The translations under genes and the position numbers were made by a program. A DNA stretch of 64,000 nt, taken from NCBI RefSeq assembly GCF_963675165.1, contig NC_087388.1:3601047-3665046 (forward strand), given 5' to 3'. Source of the stretch: Halichondria panicea. Taxonomy: Eukaryota > Porifera > Demospongiae > Suberitida > Halichondriidae. The notes beneath the pieces were generated by a model. The model was not told the origin of the DNA. It made no database searches and saw only the letters and a program-made list of their open reading frames with translations. This document shows, one piece after another, positions 1-10,700 of this stretch (positions within the stretch are counted from its first letter, which is position 1; every line of letters starts with the position of its first letter).

Positions 1-174
1 ACAAGTATTTGTTAAAAATAATACGGAAAGAAACTAGTAAACAAACTAGTTTACGGTATAATTTTACAAAGGTTTACTAACGTGAACGAATTCCCCAGAT
101 TCTGGGGAACTCAGTTTGCGCATGTGCACTATCACCCATGCAATAGAGACAAAATACGGCCTGGTCTCGAGGCT
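1..174. mobile_element. Right end of a family A (9-bp TSD) element
   Basis: The end of this stretch has the hallmarks of the family A terminus seen at seven other places in the window: a short palindrome (ccccagattctgggg), a CpG-type core (tgcgcatgtgca), then cggcctggtctcgaggcta. The left end lies outside the window, so length and target duplication cannot be checked. No coding potential seen. Confidence 0.55.
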
Positions 175-404
175 AGTAGCTAGCTAGCTACATGTACAAA
201 CCTCGCAGCTGCATTTATAGTGGTGGGCGGGTCTGGGGCGCAGTCAATAACTATAACTTATTTTGCAAATCCACAAAATTAATAGCAAGCCAAGAAAACA
301 TGACTAGAAGCCTATAGAAACTCTTACTTGCATGCACTTCATTGATCTTGAGCAGCACAAGAATACCGTATACCTCGCTTGCGCATATGCGCATGCACAC
401 CGAG

Positions 405-700
405 GCTTGTTGCATTTTGAGTGGGCAGATCAAAGGAAACACTGACAGTCTGTGCCAATATGGCACAGGTCAACAGTGAACTGTGCCACTATCTAGATAC
501 TGGCATAGTATGGCTGAAGTTAGTAAAGCCACCTTCCACCCAGTAACCTGAAACGTCCCTTTATAGTATTCAGTGGTAGGCAGAAAACGTTCTTCATGTG
601 TCTAGTGCATTCCACAGCCGACCACAAGTAGTTGCAAAGTAGTTGTCCTATAAAAGGAGTGATGTGTACCGGAAAGGAATGCAACAAGGAATGCCAGTTG
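405..700 (+). repeat. Dispersed repeat, first copy
   Basis: This stretch is closely similar, with small indels, to 3963-4258 in the same orientation. Shared segments include gagtgggcagatcaaaggaa, gctgtgccac-type blocks and gtggtaggcagaaaacgtt. The two copies lie on either side of the nested transposons at 965-3827. Short reading frames here are not conserved between the copies, so I see no gene. Confidence 0.6.
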
Positions 701-753
701 TGCTCAGTAATGCCTTTGCCCTCGAGGCCTGCGCCTAAGTCACTACTCACAAC

Positions 754-847
754 TACCGTATATCTTCTAATTTATCGGACAGCAAAAAATAATATTATTT
801 TGGAACAGATTTTTATACAGCATGCGAAGTGTCCCGAATAATTAGAA
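754..847. mobile_element. Small palindromic element, copy 1
   Basis: It begins taccgtatatcttctaattt and ends with a variant inverse complement (gtgtcccgaataattagaac). A second copy in opposite orientation lies at 3851-3960. At about 94 bp with imperfect inverted ends it looks like a MITE-type fragment. Confidence 0.45.
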
Positions 848-964
848 CAAGCAAGCAGCTGCATGCGAGCTAGCTAAGTTTAATAGACCAGTGCATGTGC
901 GACTGAATAGTTGCACTAGCTATCTAAAACTAGCTACTCAAAGCTATCTAACTGCAGCACTCTA

Positions 965-1497
965 CAGAGCCGGAGGAAGCAAATATGAAGTGGTCAGGCC
1001 GGACCCATAAAGGGGGGTCCGGGGGTCCTCCCCTGGGAAATTTTTTTGAATGGTGCTTGCTGGTGCATTCTGGTGCATTTTGAGTAATATTTAATGAATT
1101 TGAAAATTGACATTTTAATTGAGACAATCACAAAAATTAATATTGGTACAGGTATGAGGTTGCACCTAAAACTTTCCTGAGACGATGAATGATAACGAAA
1201 AATAAGGAAGGAGATGTTCTTCTGCTGGTTTGGAGAGGCACCAATGTGAGGACACTGAAAGGAACTCGATTGCAGTTTGGAGAGAGACATTTTCTTCTGG
1301 CTTGCAACTAGATCCGACACTAGATAGTCTGATACTGCAGTACTGACTGTATGTACCAGCACCGTTGAGTAACGATTATTACCAAACTGATTAATTTTTC
1401 ATTTTTAATGTTAACGACCGTTACCAAATAAATAAGTGAACGCGAGAAAAGTGGTCAGGTTTTGGCCTGACCAACCTGACCGGTTCCGCCGGCCCTG
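965..1497. mobile_element. hAT-like non-autonomous element with 5-bp TSD
   Basis: The left end cagagccggaggaa matches the reverse complement of the right end (cagggccggcggaa) at 12 of 14 positions. The element is flanked by the direct repeat CTCTA (960-964 and 1498-1502). CAGGGGCCGG-like termini and a short duplication are reminiscent of hAT elements of the 5-bp class; that assignment is inference. The interior has no convincing coding sequence. Confidence 0.6.
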
Positions 1498-2291
1498 CTC
1501 TAAGTCTTGTCTTACTTGCCGTCTGTGAATGGTGAATGTAACCATAGATTGAAGAGTTAGAGGGATAGGAAACGGTTTGTATCTCGAGTAACATCCGCGC
1601 TACGCTGCGGTTTAATGGAGGCCATCACAACAATATCTATTTCTACACTCAGTGCATAATAAACTACAAGTAACTGTGCTTAGTCCGTGCAACTCACTTA
1701 TATTTCAAGGTCTATACCTATTGTAGTAGTCATAACCAGCACGCTTACACGTTACATGTTCCAATAGCTCTAAAACAGCCTTGGGAACATATAACTTTAT
1801 TGGAAAGTCTCTTTTTACTGGGTGTGGTCAGTCATTAGCAAGTACTACACGTGGCTCATGGACTAGGTGTGTTATAAGTTGCTGAAAGAGATGATGTCTC
1901 GAGGAAACACAGCTTTGGGAGTTACCCGGAAAAATGTGGTTAATAGCCTCGTTCATAGGGCGTAGCGCGGATAATTTTCGAGGCTCCATAATTTTCGAGG
2001 CTCCACTGCAGATTCAATGTAAAATCATCACGTGCACCACTCCGTTTCCTATCCCTCTATAGCCTCCTCCACAGGCCACCTTGAAGGAAAGAAGGAGGCC
2101 TGCTACAAGTTGCACACGCATGCGCGTAATTTTTTCATTCTTCTTCCGTAAAATGCACAGTAAATCCAAAAATTTTTAATGAAAATATACAAAAAATAAA
2201 CGGCACAAAATTACAAGGTATTACCGCACGTGCGCATCATTATCACCCATGTGGTAGCTCAAGAAAAACAGTGTGGTAAAAAGATCTTAGA

Positions 2292-3225
2292 ATGGCTTCA
2301 AACAAATGTATTGTTTGCAGATTTTGCAACTGCACAGTAGCTTCAAAGCACTCTATAGCTCTGTTCTCAGACAATATTCTCTGAGCACAAATCTCCCTGT
2401 GAGGTTAAGCTCCCTGCTGCAGCTGCCAGTCAGTCCAGATGAGGATCCCCACCATTGCTGTAGGTCGTGTATGCAGAAATTTCGTGCTGCAGAGAAGTTT
2501 GTTGCCTCTGTGAAGCTTTGTTACGATAGTAGGCATGTTGTTGGTCCTAGTGCGTCTTCCATAGGCTTGGTTAAGTCCACAGTTTATAGTGGTCGGAAGA
2601 GGGTGAAAAACACAAGTGGGCCCGAAGTGTCACCAGGTACCTTCCAGTCCCAGCCCTTGTCGAAGCGGTGTACAGGTGGTTTGCCGGGAAGGAGGCTAGC
2701 CTTCACAATCTGTAAGAAAATAATGATAATGAGATACACTGTTTCAATCATATAAAAATATAGTACAGAATGACTCGCTTGATGGCAGACCTAAGGATCC
2801 TGCGAGAGCACCACCTTGTGACTTGAGGCAGGCGTCTGTCTGTGGAGCCACCCAAACTCAACCAGATGACTTGCCTAATCACCTAGGTATTAATAAAACT
2901 TTGATTTAAAAAGTGAGTATTTATACACGTACGTACTTCTAGAAGCTGAAAATTGCAGAAGCAGCACAACTGTGAAGGTAATGTTGAATTTGCGGTACAT
3001 GTATGTAGGATAACTGTCAGCTCCCCTTCCAAGCCTGAAGCAGTAACCAAGGAGATCAGAGAGAGTTTCAGCAAGGTTGCACGAGCGCTGGCTGGTGGTC
3101 ACCCTCCCTCTATCGCTAGGGCAGTGTTTTCAGAGCCATCCTTGAAAGCGTGCATCATTGAGAAGGTCATCAACATCCTCAACGATGAGTGTGCAGCTCT
3201 CTGTAAGAAAGTCAGCCTCACTAGC
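2292..3225 (+). pseudogene. Decayed zinc-finger-type protein of the family A transposon
   Basis: The frame from the ATG at 2292 encodes MASNKCIVCRFCNCT and stops after about 30 codons. A different frame continues with a CCRSCMQKFRAAEKF block, giving a CxxC...CxxC pattern like the N-terminal zinc finger of many transposon proteins. A further open block from 2953 contains KVARALAGGHPPSIARAVF and ends near a good splice donor (gtaaga at 3200). At least one frameshift separates the parts, so this copy is not functional as read. I do not recognise the family beyond its zinc-finger look; it may be the DNA-binding part of a transposase. Confidence 0.45.
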
Positions 3226-3234
3226 AAGATATTG

Positions 3235-3591
3235 CTTGTCTACACCAGCATTGCCAGACAATATGGCAGCAGACACACCTCGACTGCGTAAGGAGGAGAC
3301 CTGGTCCACCATGAGAGCGAGTAGAGGTGATATTACAATTACACAACACCGATGTGTGTCTTGGGCTTCGGTACTGCCACGCCTGAAGTCGAACATGAAT
3401 GGCAGCACAGCAGTTGATAGCAAAGGCTTTTGCCATATCCATGCAGTAGGGAACCATACGAAAGTGTCGCTGCCATTGTAGACTGCCTCCAACACTTCCA
3501 CTTGCTTTGGCTTAAGAACAAGGTCTTTGTTGCCGATACACGCCGGAGCGTGCTTCACAGCACCAGAGAAACTTGACTGACTACTAGCCAT
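3235..3591 (-). pseudogene. Truncated, frameshifted RecQ-like helicase fragment
   Basis: Read on the minus strand from the ATG at 3591, the frame contains LKPKQVEVLEAVYNGSDTF, which fits the region before the Walker A motif of RecQ helicases. The Walker A itself, GYGKSLCYQLL, is found only in a different frame, so there is a frameshift near 3460. Motif Ia follows (VIVISPLLALMVDQVSSLR, then RGVSAAILSG). Nothing of motifs II-VI is present before the element's other gene begins. RecQ-like frames linked to mobile elements occur in some marine invertebrates. This copy cannot make a helicase. Confidence 0.65.
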
Positions 3592-3850
3592 CACAAAACA
3601 GGCACTAGCTAGCTGAGCTTGCACATAAATATAAAACGGACAATGTGGTTTCAGAATACTGTAAGTGGTGCGGAACTGTTATGTAATAATTTTACTGATA
3701 TTTTACTAAAATATCCTGATTCCCAGAAATTCTGGGAATGGTTGCGCATGCGTATGCAACTTATACCAGGCCCAGAAGTATGAGGGGCCTGGATTCGAGG
3801 CTAATCCCTCTAACTCTTCAATCTATGATGTAACTCAACTTTTCAAAGTA

Positions 3851-3960
3851 TTGTCCGGATATTTAGAACAAATGTAATATTAAAGCACTGGAGTGTCCGT
3901 TGTATTAGAACAACGAAAATTGCCCAAAAGAGTGTCCGATAAATTAGAAGATATACGGTA
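3851..3960. mobile_element. Small palindromic element, copy 2
   Basis: Opposite orientation to 754-847: it runs from gtccggatatttagaac to gataaattagaagatatacggta. No coding content. Confidence 0.45.
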
Positions 3961-3962
3961 TA

Positions 3963-4258
3963 ACTTGTTGCATTTCGAGTGGGCAGATCAAAGGAAACAC
4001 TGTGCCAATATCTGCCATATGGCACAGGTGAAGCCTTGAACTGTGCCACTATCAGCATAGTATGGCTGAAATGACCTAAAGCCCACTACCCAGTAACCTG
4101 AAAAGGTCCCTTTTATAGTATAACACTGTTAAACAGATTCAGTGGTAGGCAGAAAACGTTTTTCATGCGTCTGGTGCATTCCACAGCCACCACAGGTAGT
4201 TGAAACTAGTTGTCCAATAAAAGGAGTGATGTGTACACAGAAAGGAATGCACAAGGAA
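3963..4258 (+). repeat. Dispersed repeat, second copy
   Basis: Direct copy of 405-700 with scattered substitutions and indels. It abuts the small palindromic element, as the first copy lies close to the other one, so the two may belong to one larger repeat. Confidence 0.6.
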
Positions 4259-4292
4259 TGCAGTTGTTACACAGCTCACTCTTGCGCACATT

Positions 4293-4390
4293 GGATATAT
4301 TGGCTCAGTAGTGCACTATAGCCTCGATTCCAGGCCGAATTGTTTAGGCCTTGTGAAGGAGGCTAAAGTCACTACTGAGCCAATATATCC
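4293..4390. mobile_element. Palindromic MITE with a 47-bp family A core
   Basis: The outer arms are ggatatattggctcagtagtg and its near-perfect reverse complement. The loop, 4319-4365, consists of two family A ends back to back (tagcctcgattccaggcc ... ggccttgtgaaggaggcta) separated by about 10 bp. The whole could fold as a long hairpin. Confidence 0.55.
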
Positions 4391-4722
4391 TATGTGGCAC
4401 TCATGCATGTGTCACAACTATAACAGACTATTGCCCTCATCCTTTTTTTCATGTCTAAACAGCAAGTGGTTTCTATGCTGGTTTCTATAATGCAGCAAAT
4501 GGCAACAAAGTATTATTACATTGGCAATTCTGCCTTATTGCATGGCCCTTGTAGAAAATGATCACTTTAAAGGTATCAACGAGCCAATAAACATAGTTAT
4601 AGCAGCCATGTAATACAGACAGACAGACAAAATTGCAGACAAAATTGCAACGTTGAAGACTAGGAAGGGATTCGCAGCTTCGGTCGCACACACACAGACA
4701 CTAACCCATACCATTGTGTAAT

Positions 4723-4728
4723 TTTATT
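4723..4728 (-). terminator. Probable polyadenylation signal of the RhoGEF gene
   Basis: On the minus strand this reads AATAAA, 49 bp past the stop codon at 4777-4779. It is the only canonical hexamer I found just downstream of a gene in this window. Confidence 0.5.
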
Positions 4729-4776
4729 ATGACAGACAGTTAATTATGACAGACAGACAAAAATAATTAAGGTTTA

Positions 4777-7700
4777 CTAGGTTGTTTTATTTACACTGAA
4801 TTTATCAACCAGCGATTGTACCCATCCTCTAAGTCCGCTTTTTTTAACAGTAATATGATCATAGCCTTGGTCTTTTTCTACGTCTACAGTAGTCAGTGTA
4901 CTCGCACTCCCAGAAAACACTTTCTCACTTGTGTTTTCTTTCAACTTTTGTAACCACAGAGGCTCCTCCCTTCTGTCGTAATCTGTGTTTACAATCGGAG
5001 CTTCTTCTATAGCTTGTGAAAAACGTCTACGAGAGTGACTTCGGTCATTTTCCTTCATTCGTTGTGAATACTCACGAGCTAACTTTCGCACTTTACTTTC
5101 ATCGTGTTTTCTTTCACGACGATTTGCAGCTATCTCTACCTTAACTTGATTCATTGTTTGTTTATCAATATTGGCAACTGTCAAACTCCGATTCCTCTTT
5201 TTCTTTCGTTTGAGTATTAGATCAGGTGTAGTTACACGGTGATGTGAAGACTTGTTTGTTTGTCCGCTAGCACTCGAGTAGTGATCATAACTTTGTAGAA
5301 CCTCATCAAATGTTAGCATTTCTTCAGGCTTATGAATTGATACCGTTCCATTATAGGAAATTAACTCCTTTGATTGAGGATCAACCACACCAAGAGGGGC
5401 AAGATTACGTGGTACTTTGAATTTGGTATCCTGTAGGAACTCACAAGGTGGAGTTACAATTATCGAGTTTCTTTCGTCGTCATCTACATTATTGGACACA
5501 ACATCCTCGAGGCTGTCAGCTCTAGTGGTATTCACTAGTTCAACCATGGACATTTCAGGCATTCCTGACGAGTAGTGAGAAACAAACTGGTGATTGCTCT
5601 TTCTTTTAAAACAAGGACTTGATGAAGGGGTATTGTCATTTGAAACGCTTGCTTGCTTCTTAATATGATGTACTCTTTTGGCATTACTATCAAAACTGTG
5701 CCTTCGTACAACAGATGAAGAGAAAGGAACCACACCTTCATCAGTATAGTGTGGACGGTGTAAAACTAACATTTCTGTTTTACCTGCACATCTCTGAACC
5801 AATGGACTTGATTTTGGTGTAGGCGGACCATCAGGATCGTAGCTGCTAGAATTAGCAGACCATTTATGTATTGTTGAGGGAGTGACAAGTGGACTACACT
5901 GAGTTTCCTTAAGTAGCTCAGACGAAGACACGGTTGAAAGGTCTGTTGGTGCCCTATCCACACAAGGATCGTACAATTCATCCACCAATAATGGCGTATC
6001 TAAATTGGAGCTCATAAGCTCTTCAAACAAAGCTTCATGAAACTCTTCCTCAATAACTTGCTGGTCCTGTTCAATCACTACTTCTACTTCTGGCAGCTCT
6101 GACGCAAAGTTTGTACAAGCAATTTCAAATTCTACAGTACAATTAATGTCTTGAACACTGGGTTTATTTGCTATGACAAAATTGTGATGACATTTAGGAG
6201 ACAGCTGTAGACTTGATGAAGACGTTAGCGCTCTCTAGCGGAAGAAACAGATCCGAACATGAATAATAATTATACAATACACACAATTTACATAATTTTT
6301 TACATAAAAATAATCATAGTATTCACTAACTTGACATTCGGGCTCTGGAGCAGTGCCGTCGTAATGAGATGTTAGTCCAGCTACATTAAAAAAACAAGCA
6401 CGTATGAAAAATCAGGCACTACCGTACCCAGGCAAAAATATGACCACCCTCTCTTTTGACTACGAACTTCTTGCACTCGAAAATATGCCCACCCGAGATG
6501 AACAATTTGAGCAGCTCAAATACCGTATTACTAGAATATTTGCAGGTGAAAACCCTTTGTGAATGAGCCAAATCAGCAGAAAATTTGACCCTTTGCGATC
6601 GCGTTCTGGCAAGGATCGTGTGAATAATTTAGGATTTAATGTTGCGAATTGATCAACCATCGCAAAGTTCGCAAATGTTTGATGCTCGCAAAACATTCTA
6701 GTGATACGTTATCACGTGTTCTCAATTCTTCTGTGTAAAAAGCAATTTTTAGTGATCAGAACGTCGTTAATTAAATAACGAGTGCTACAAGCTGCACTGT
6801 GCTAATGCCTCTCGCCATGTTTTGTTTTCGCTCAATAACTATAGAAGAGGTAATTATAGTTTGCTTTGTACGTAATTATTGTATTCGTTATTTATTGTTG
6901 ATTGCAATAATTATTGTTGACTCCACACAGTCATTATAGCTCAGAAGTCTATTGATGAATGATCTTCAAGGATAAAATAAACTGCATGTATGTAATATTA
7001 TATATATGTAGAAGTTACATTTCCTGTCAATGAGAGTTGGCAGTATCTGCATGCATTGTAGTATTTTGTGGCTTACCAGGACCTCATGAAAAGAAGAATA
7101 CATTGCATTCTGTCAGGATCTCACACGCGTGGGATTGAATGCGCATGCGCAAAATGATCTGATGGATATCACCAGCTATATAGCTACCAGGCTCTAGGAC
7201 TATTCGTAAGTTACATAGAAACTTTGTGCGAACAAATGATGCTACGAAAGATGCCTTCAATGTGAGTCAAACTAGCCATAACTCGAGAAAGAAGTTTTAG
7301 TTTGCTAATCCATGAATCCAAATCCAAGAGAACGTGGCTAGAAGTCTATGGAAGCTGTTAGTTTTCGTCGCATTGCAACTGTTGACACACAAACGGACAG
7401 CTTTACCGTAGCGTAATTACTCAAGTGCCACTGTTCTGTTGTGTTTTGTGATGTGTTATTGCGAAACGTTGTCAGAAGAAGATAAAACAAGTAAGAAAAT
7501 TGCCAGCAAGTATGCGAATTGTAAAGCTTGCGAGATATCTCCAAGATGAAAAAGAGCCCTTATACACCAGTGGTGCAAGCTGCGCTGTGCTAATGCCTTT
7601 TGCCATGTTTTGCTTTCGCTCAAAAACTATTAGAAGAGGTGAAGAGGTATAAGTATTATTTAGAACACACCTAGCCAAGATTAAGTGTTTTAATCTGCGT

Positions 7701-10700
7701 GCTGAGGATGGCCTCGAGGTTAACGTGGTGCTCGAGGCACAGCCGAGAGCACTACGTAACCGAGAGGCCATCCGAGTGCACCAGATTAAAACACGTGACT
7801 TGGCTAGGTGTGTTCTAAAGGATTTAGTGCTGTCACGTGAGCTCTAGCCTCGTGGCAGCTAGATCTAGCTACATTTTAAATCAGTTGCTGGTGGCTAGCT
7901 AGCTAGCTAGACGTAATAGCAAGTTTTAGTAGGTTTGTAGATCCAGTAACTGATGCAAAGGAGAAAGAGATACTATCTAAAGCTATCTGGACTGACTGGG
8001 CATGTTCTCGACTTATTTCTCCTGCTGACCAACAGTCCCGATCCCACTATACTACTGGATATGCCTCCAGCTGATCTGGCTTACTGGATGGGAAACTTTG
8101 TGCGCAAACTATATGGCAATGAGTATCTGGTTTGCTCTTTTGGAACGCTATGATATTCGAAGCACCTTTGATGAAACGATTATATGGATCTGGCTTAGGT
8201 ACAGGTATGTACATCTTCGAAGCAAGCTGAGCCTATTTCTTCAGACGAAAAAACGATGCTATGATCAAGTCAGCAATTTGATACACATGAAACAAGTCGA
8301 AACAATAACATTCAACTTTCTAATACTTTTCAGCTTTGCTTGTGTACGTATTCAATCTGCTTGTATTATTATTATAATTATGATGACATTCAGATTCAAT
8401 CTGCTTGTATTATGGTTGTTTGATAAAAAGTGTGCATTAACAAACCAAGCACACTTAAGTGTGGATTAAGTTATTTAATCCATGGTCACCTGACTGCTTT
8501 CAGATAAGCTGATTGGCTGGAGATCATGTGATCAGCACTAATGTTAAGTTATTATTGTTGATTGCAATTGTTGATTGCAATTGTTGAATTCTACACAGTC
8601 ATTATAGGAGGAGCTGAATGGAAACAGAAGCCTATCTGATGGCTGATGAATAATCTACAATAGGAGCACCTGGATGTTATTTAAATGGCCTGTAGAACAG
8701 TGGGAGCAAACCTGTGTCAAAGGCACGAGTATAAGAGTTGTGTACATGTATCTATTGTTACCAGATTTGTGTACATGCATCTATTGTTATTACCCGAGGC
8801 GCGTGGGCGGCCACGGGTATAGTAGTCTGTTGGTTTGTTACCCGAGGCCGTGCCGCGGCCAGCGGGTATAGTAGTCTGTTGGTTTGTTTGTCTGTTTGTG
8901 ACGAGAATCTCTACTCACCTGGATGCCATAGCGCTGCGTTTGCAGCATGGATAGCCTTCACACAACAATATCTTGATTTAAATAGTGGCCTGGCAGGACT
9001 CTCTAAGCCTAAGACTCCAGGCTTCTTTGCTGTGATCCCAGTCCACAGTGCATGTCTCATGAATAAAAGCTAAAATTGTGACTGGTTGCTGGATCCTATA
9101 TACTCGTACTCCAGCCTGGCAGGACTCTCTAAGCCTAAGACTCCAGGCTTCTTTGCTGCGATCCCAGTCCACAGTGCATGTCTCATGTGACATGTACCAC
9201 TCAATGTTTCAGCATGCCATGCCTCCAGTGTTTAGCTATTGAGTTGCTGTGCTGGTCATACATGCTACATGCACTGCATTTATCGGCTTTATTATCATGT
9301 CACCAGCCGAGGGTTTGCACTTTAGTGGTTTGTTTGTTTGTTTGTTTGTCAAACTGGATGCCACAGCACTGCGTTTACAGCATGGATAGCCTTCACAGAA
9401 CAATATCTTGATTTAAATAGTGGCAGAATTTGATGTTAAAGCTTCTTTGTCGAGCAAAAGCTAAGAAGCTTGAATAAGCTTGTGACTAGGTCTGCTTACC
9501 TGGATGTTCTAGAACTGCGTTTACAGCATGAGTAGCCTCCACACAACAAGTTAGTACTTTTGATAGTGGCAGCTTTCGGTGTTAAAGCTCCTTTGTCTAA
9601 TAAAAGCGAGCAAAATGTAGCTTGAACAGAACTTGCACATGCGTTACTTATAACTGAAGTGATCCTGTACCAAGAACGATGGAACAGGGTCACTAAAGTA
9701 GAAAGCTGTATATACCAGGAACAATGGTCACTAAGTAGAAGCTTGAATTATAGCTCCTGCTGCTGACTGGGATCCTACTCCATGAAGAACCTGGAGCCAT
9801 ACTTCTCTGAGACTCCAGGCTTCTTTACTGTGATCCTAATCCATAGTGCATATATCTATAGTACCACTACCTGTTCTCAAATGTTTCAGCATGCCTCCAG
9901 TCTGGTTTAGTTTTATTGCTCCTGAGTTGCTGTGCAAGTCATACATGATAACAACATCACTATATGCACTGCATTATATTTCTGGTTTCTTTTTAATCAT
10001 GTCACCATGTACCAGCCGAGGGTTTGCACTTTAGTGCTCTAGTTTATTCTGTAATATGGTACCATTGTCATGTTTGTGGCATCAGAACCTAGAGAAAGAT
10101 GAATTGATTCTGCCAATTAAGGGTTCAAAATGGATTGTCTCACACGTGGGGATGAGCGGGCATGCGCATTAGATCCACTAGAGTAAGTGCTCCTGGCGAG
10201 TTGCTGTGCTAGGCAGCTCAGGACATTGCCAGGAGCACTCACTGCATTATATCACTCTTCTGGTTTCACTTTAGTGCTCTAGTTTTCTTGTCTTCTTTCC
10301 CATGCTTGTATGACTTGTGACCTTTTGAAGCATGATACTTATTATTGTGCGTGATAAAGGCAGTTTACAGGCTGTATTTGCACGACCTGTTTAGTAGTTT
10401 CTCTCGTATCAGGATGTAAACGTCCGACATGTAACGGCCTGAAACAGACCCGTGGATTTTGGCTGTGTATCATCCGATCACAATGAGCAACAAGAGTCGA
10501 TACGACGCCGAGAGTATTTGGTGGGTATTTTTGAGTAAAACCTCGCCGTACACCGACAATACGCCCAGTCCTCTTTCGTGCCTAATTTTTGCTGGGCATA
10601 TTTTCGAGTGTACGTGTACGGTATTATATGACAAAATCCATAGTTTTTAGTTTTCAATGTTCCCTAAGAAATTTACGAGACAGGGCCCAATAATTAAATG

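Larger units (their letters stand above)
2060..3803. mobile_element. Family A TIR transposon with perfect 9-bp TSD, carrying decayed genes
   Basis: The element starts tagcctcctccacaggcc and ends ggcctggattcgaggcta. It is bounded on both sides by the 9-bp direct repeat ATCCCTCTA (2051-2059, 3804-3812), which restores the right TIR of the host element when the insert is removed. It is 1744 bp, the longest copy in the window, and the only one with recognisable coding remnants: a zinc-finger-type frame on the plus strand and a RecQ-like helicase frame on the minus strand, arranged convergently. A 9-bp duplication is typical of Mutator-like elements, but I see no MULE transposase, so the superfamily is undecided. 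Confidence 0.8.
1543..3827. mobile_element. Host TIR element (family I) interrupted by another transposon
   Basis: The left end (catagattgaagagttagag, continuing ggataggaaacgg) is the inverse complement of the right end, which is split by the insertion at 2060-3803 (cgtttcctatccctcta, then actcttcaatctatg). The 7-bp direct repeat ATGTAAC flanks it (1536-1542, 3828-3834). Without the insert and its duplicated 9 bp the element is about 532 bp. Related ends occur near 61003-61240 and 63927. No intact gene of its own was seen. Confidence 0.75.

Noticed and set aside
7953..8469. Open frames in the long RhoGEF intron
   Set aside because: They overlap repeat sequence, match nothing and have no splice context; treated as chance.
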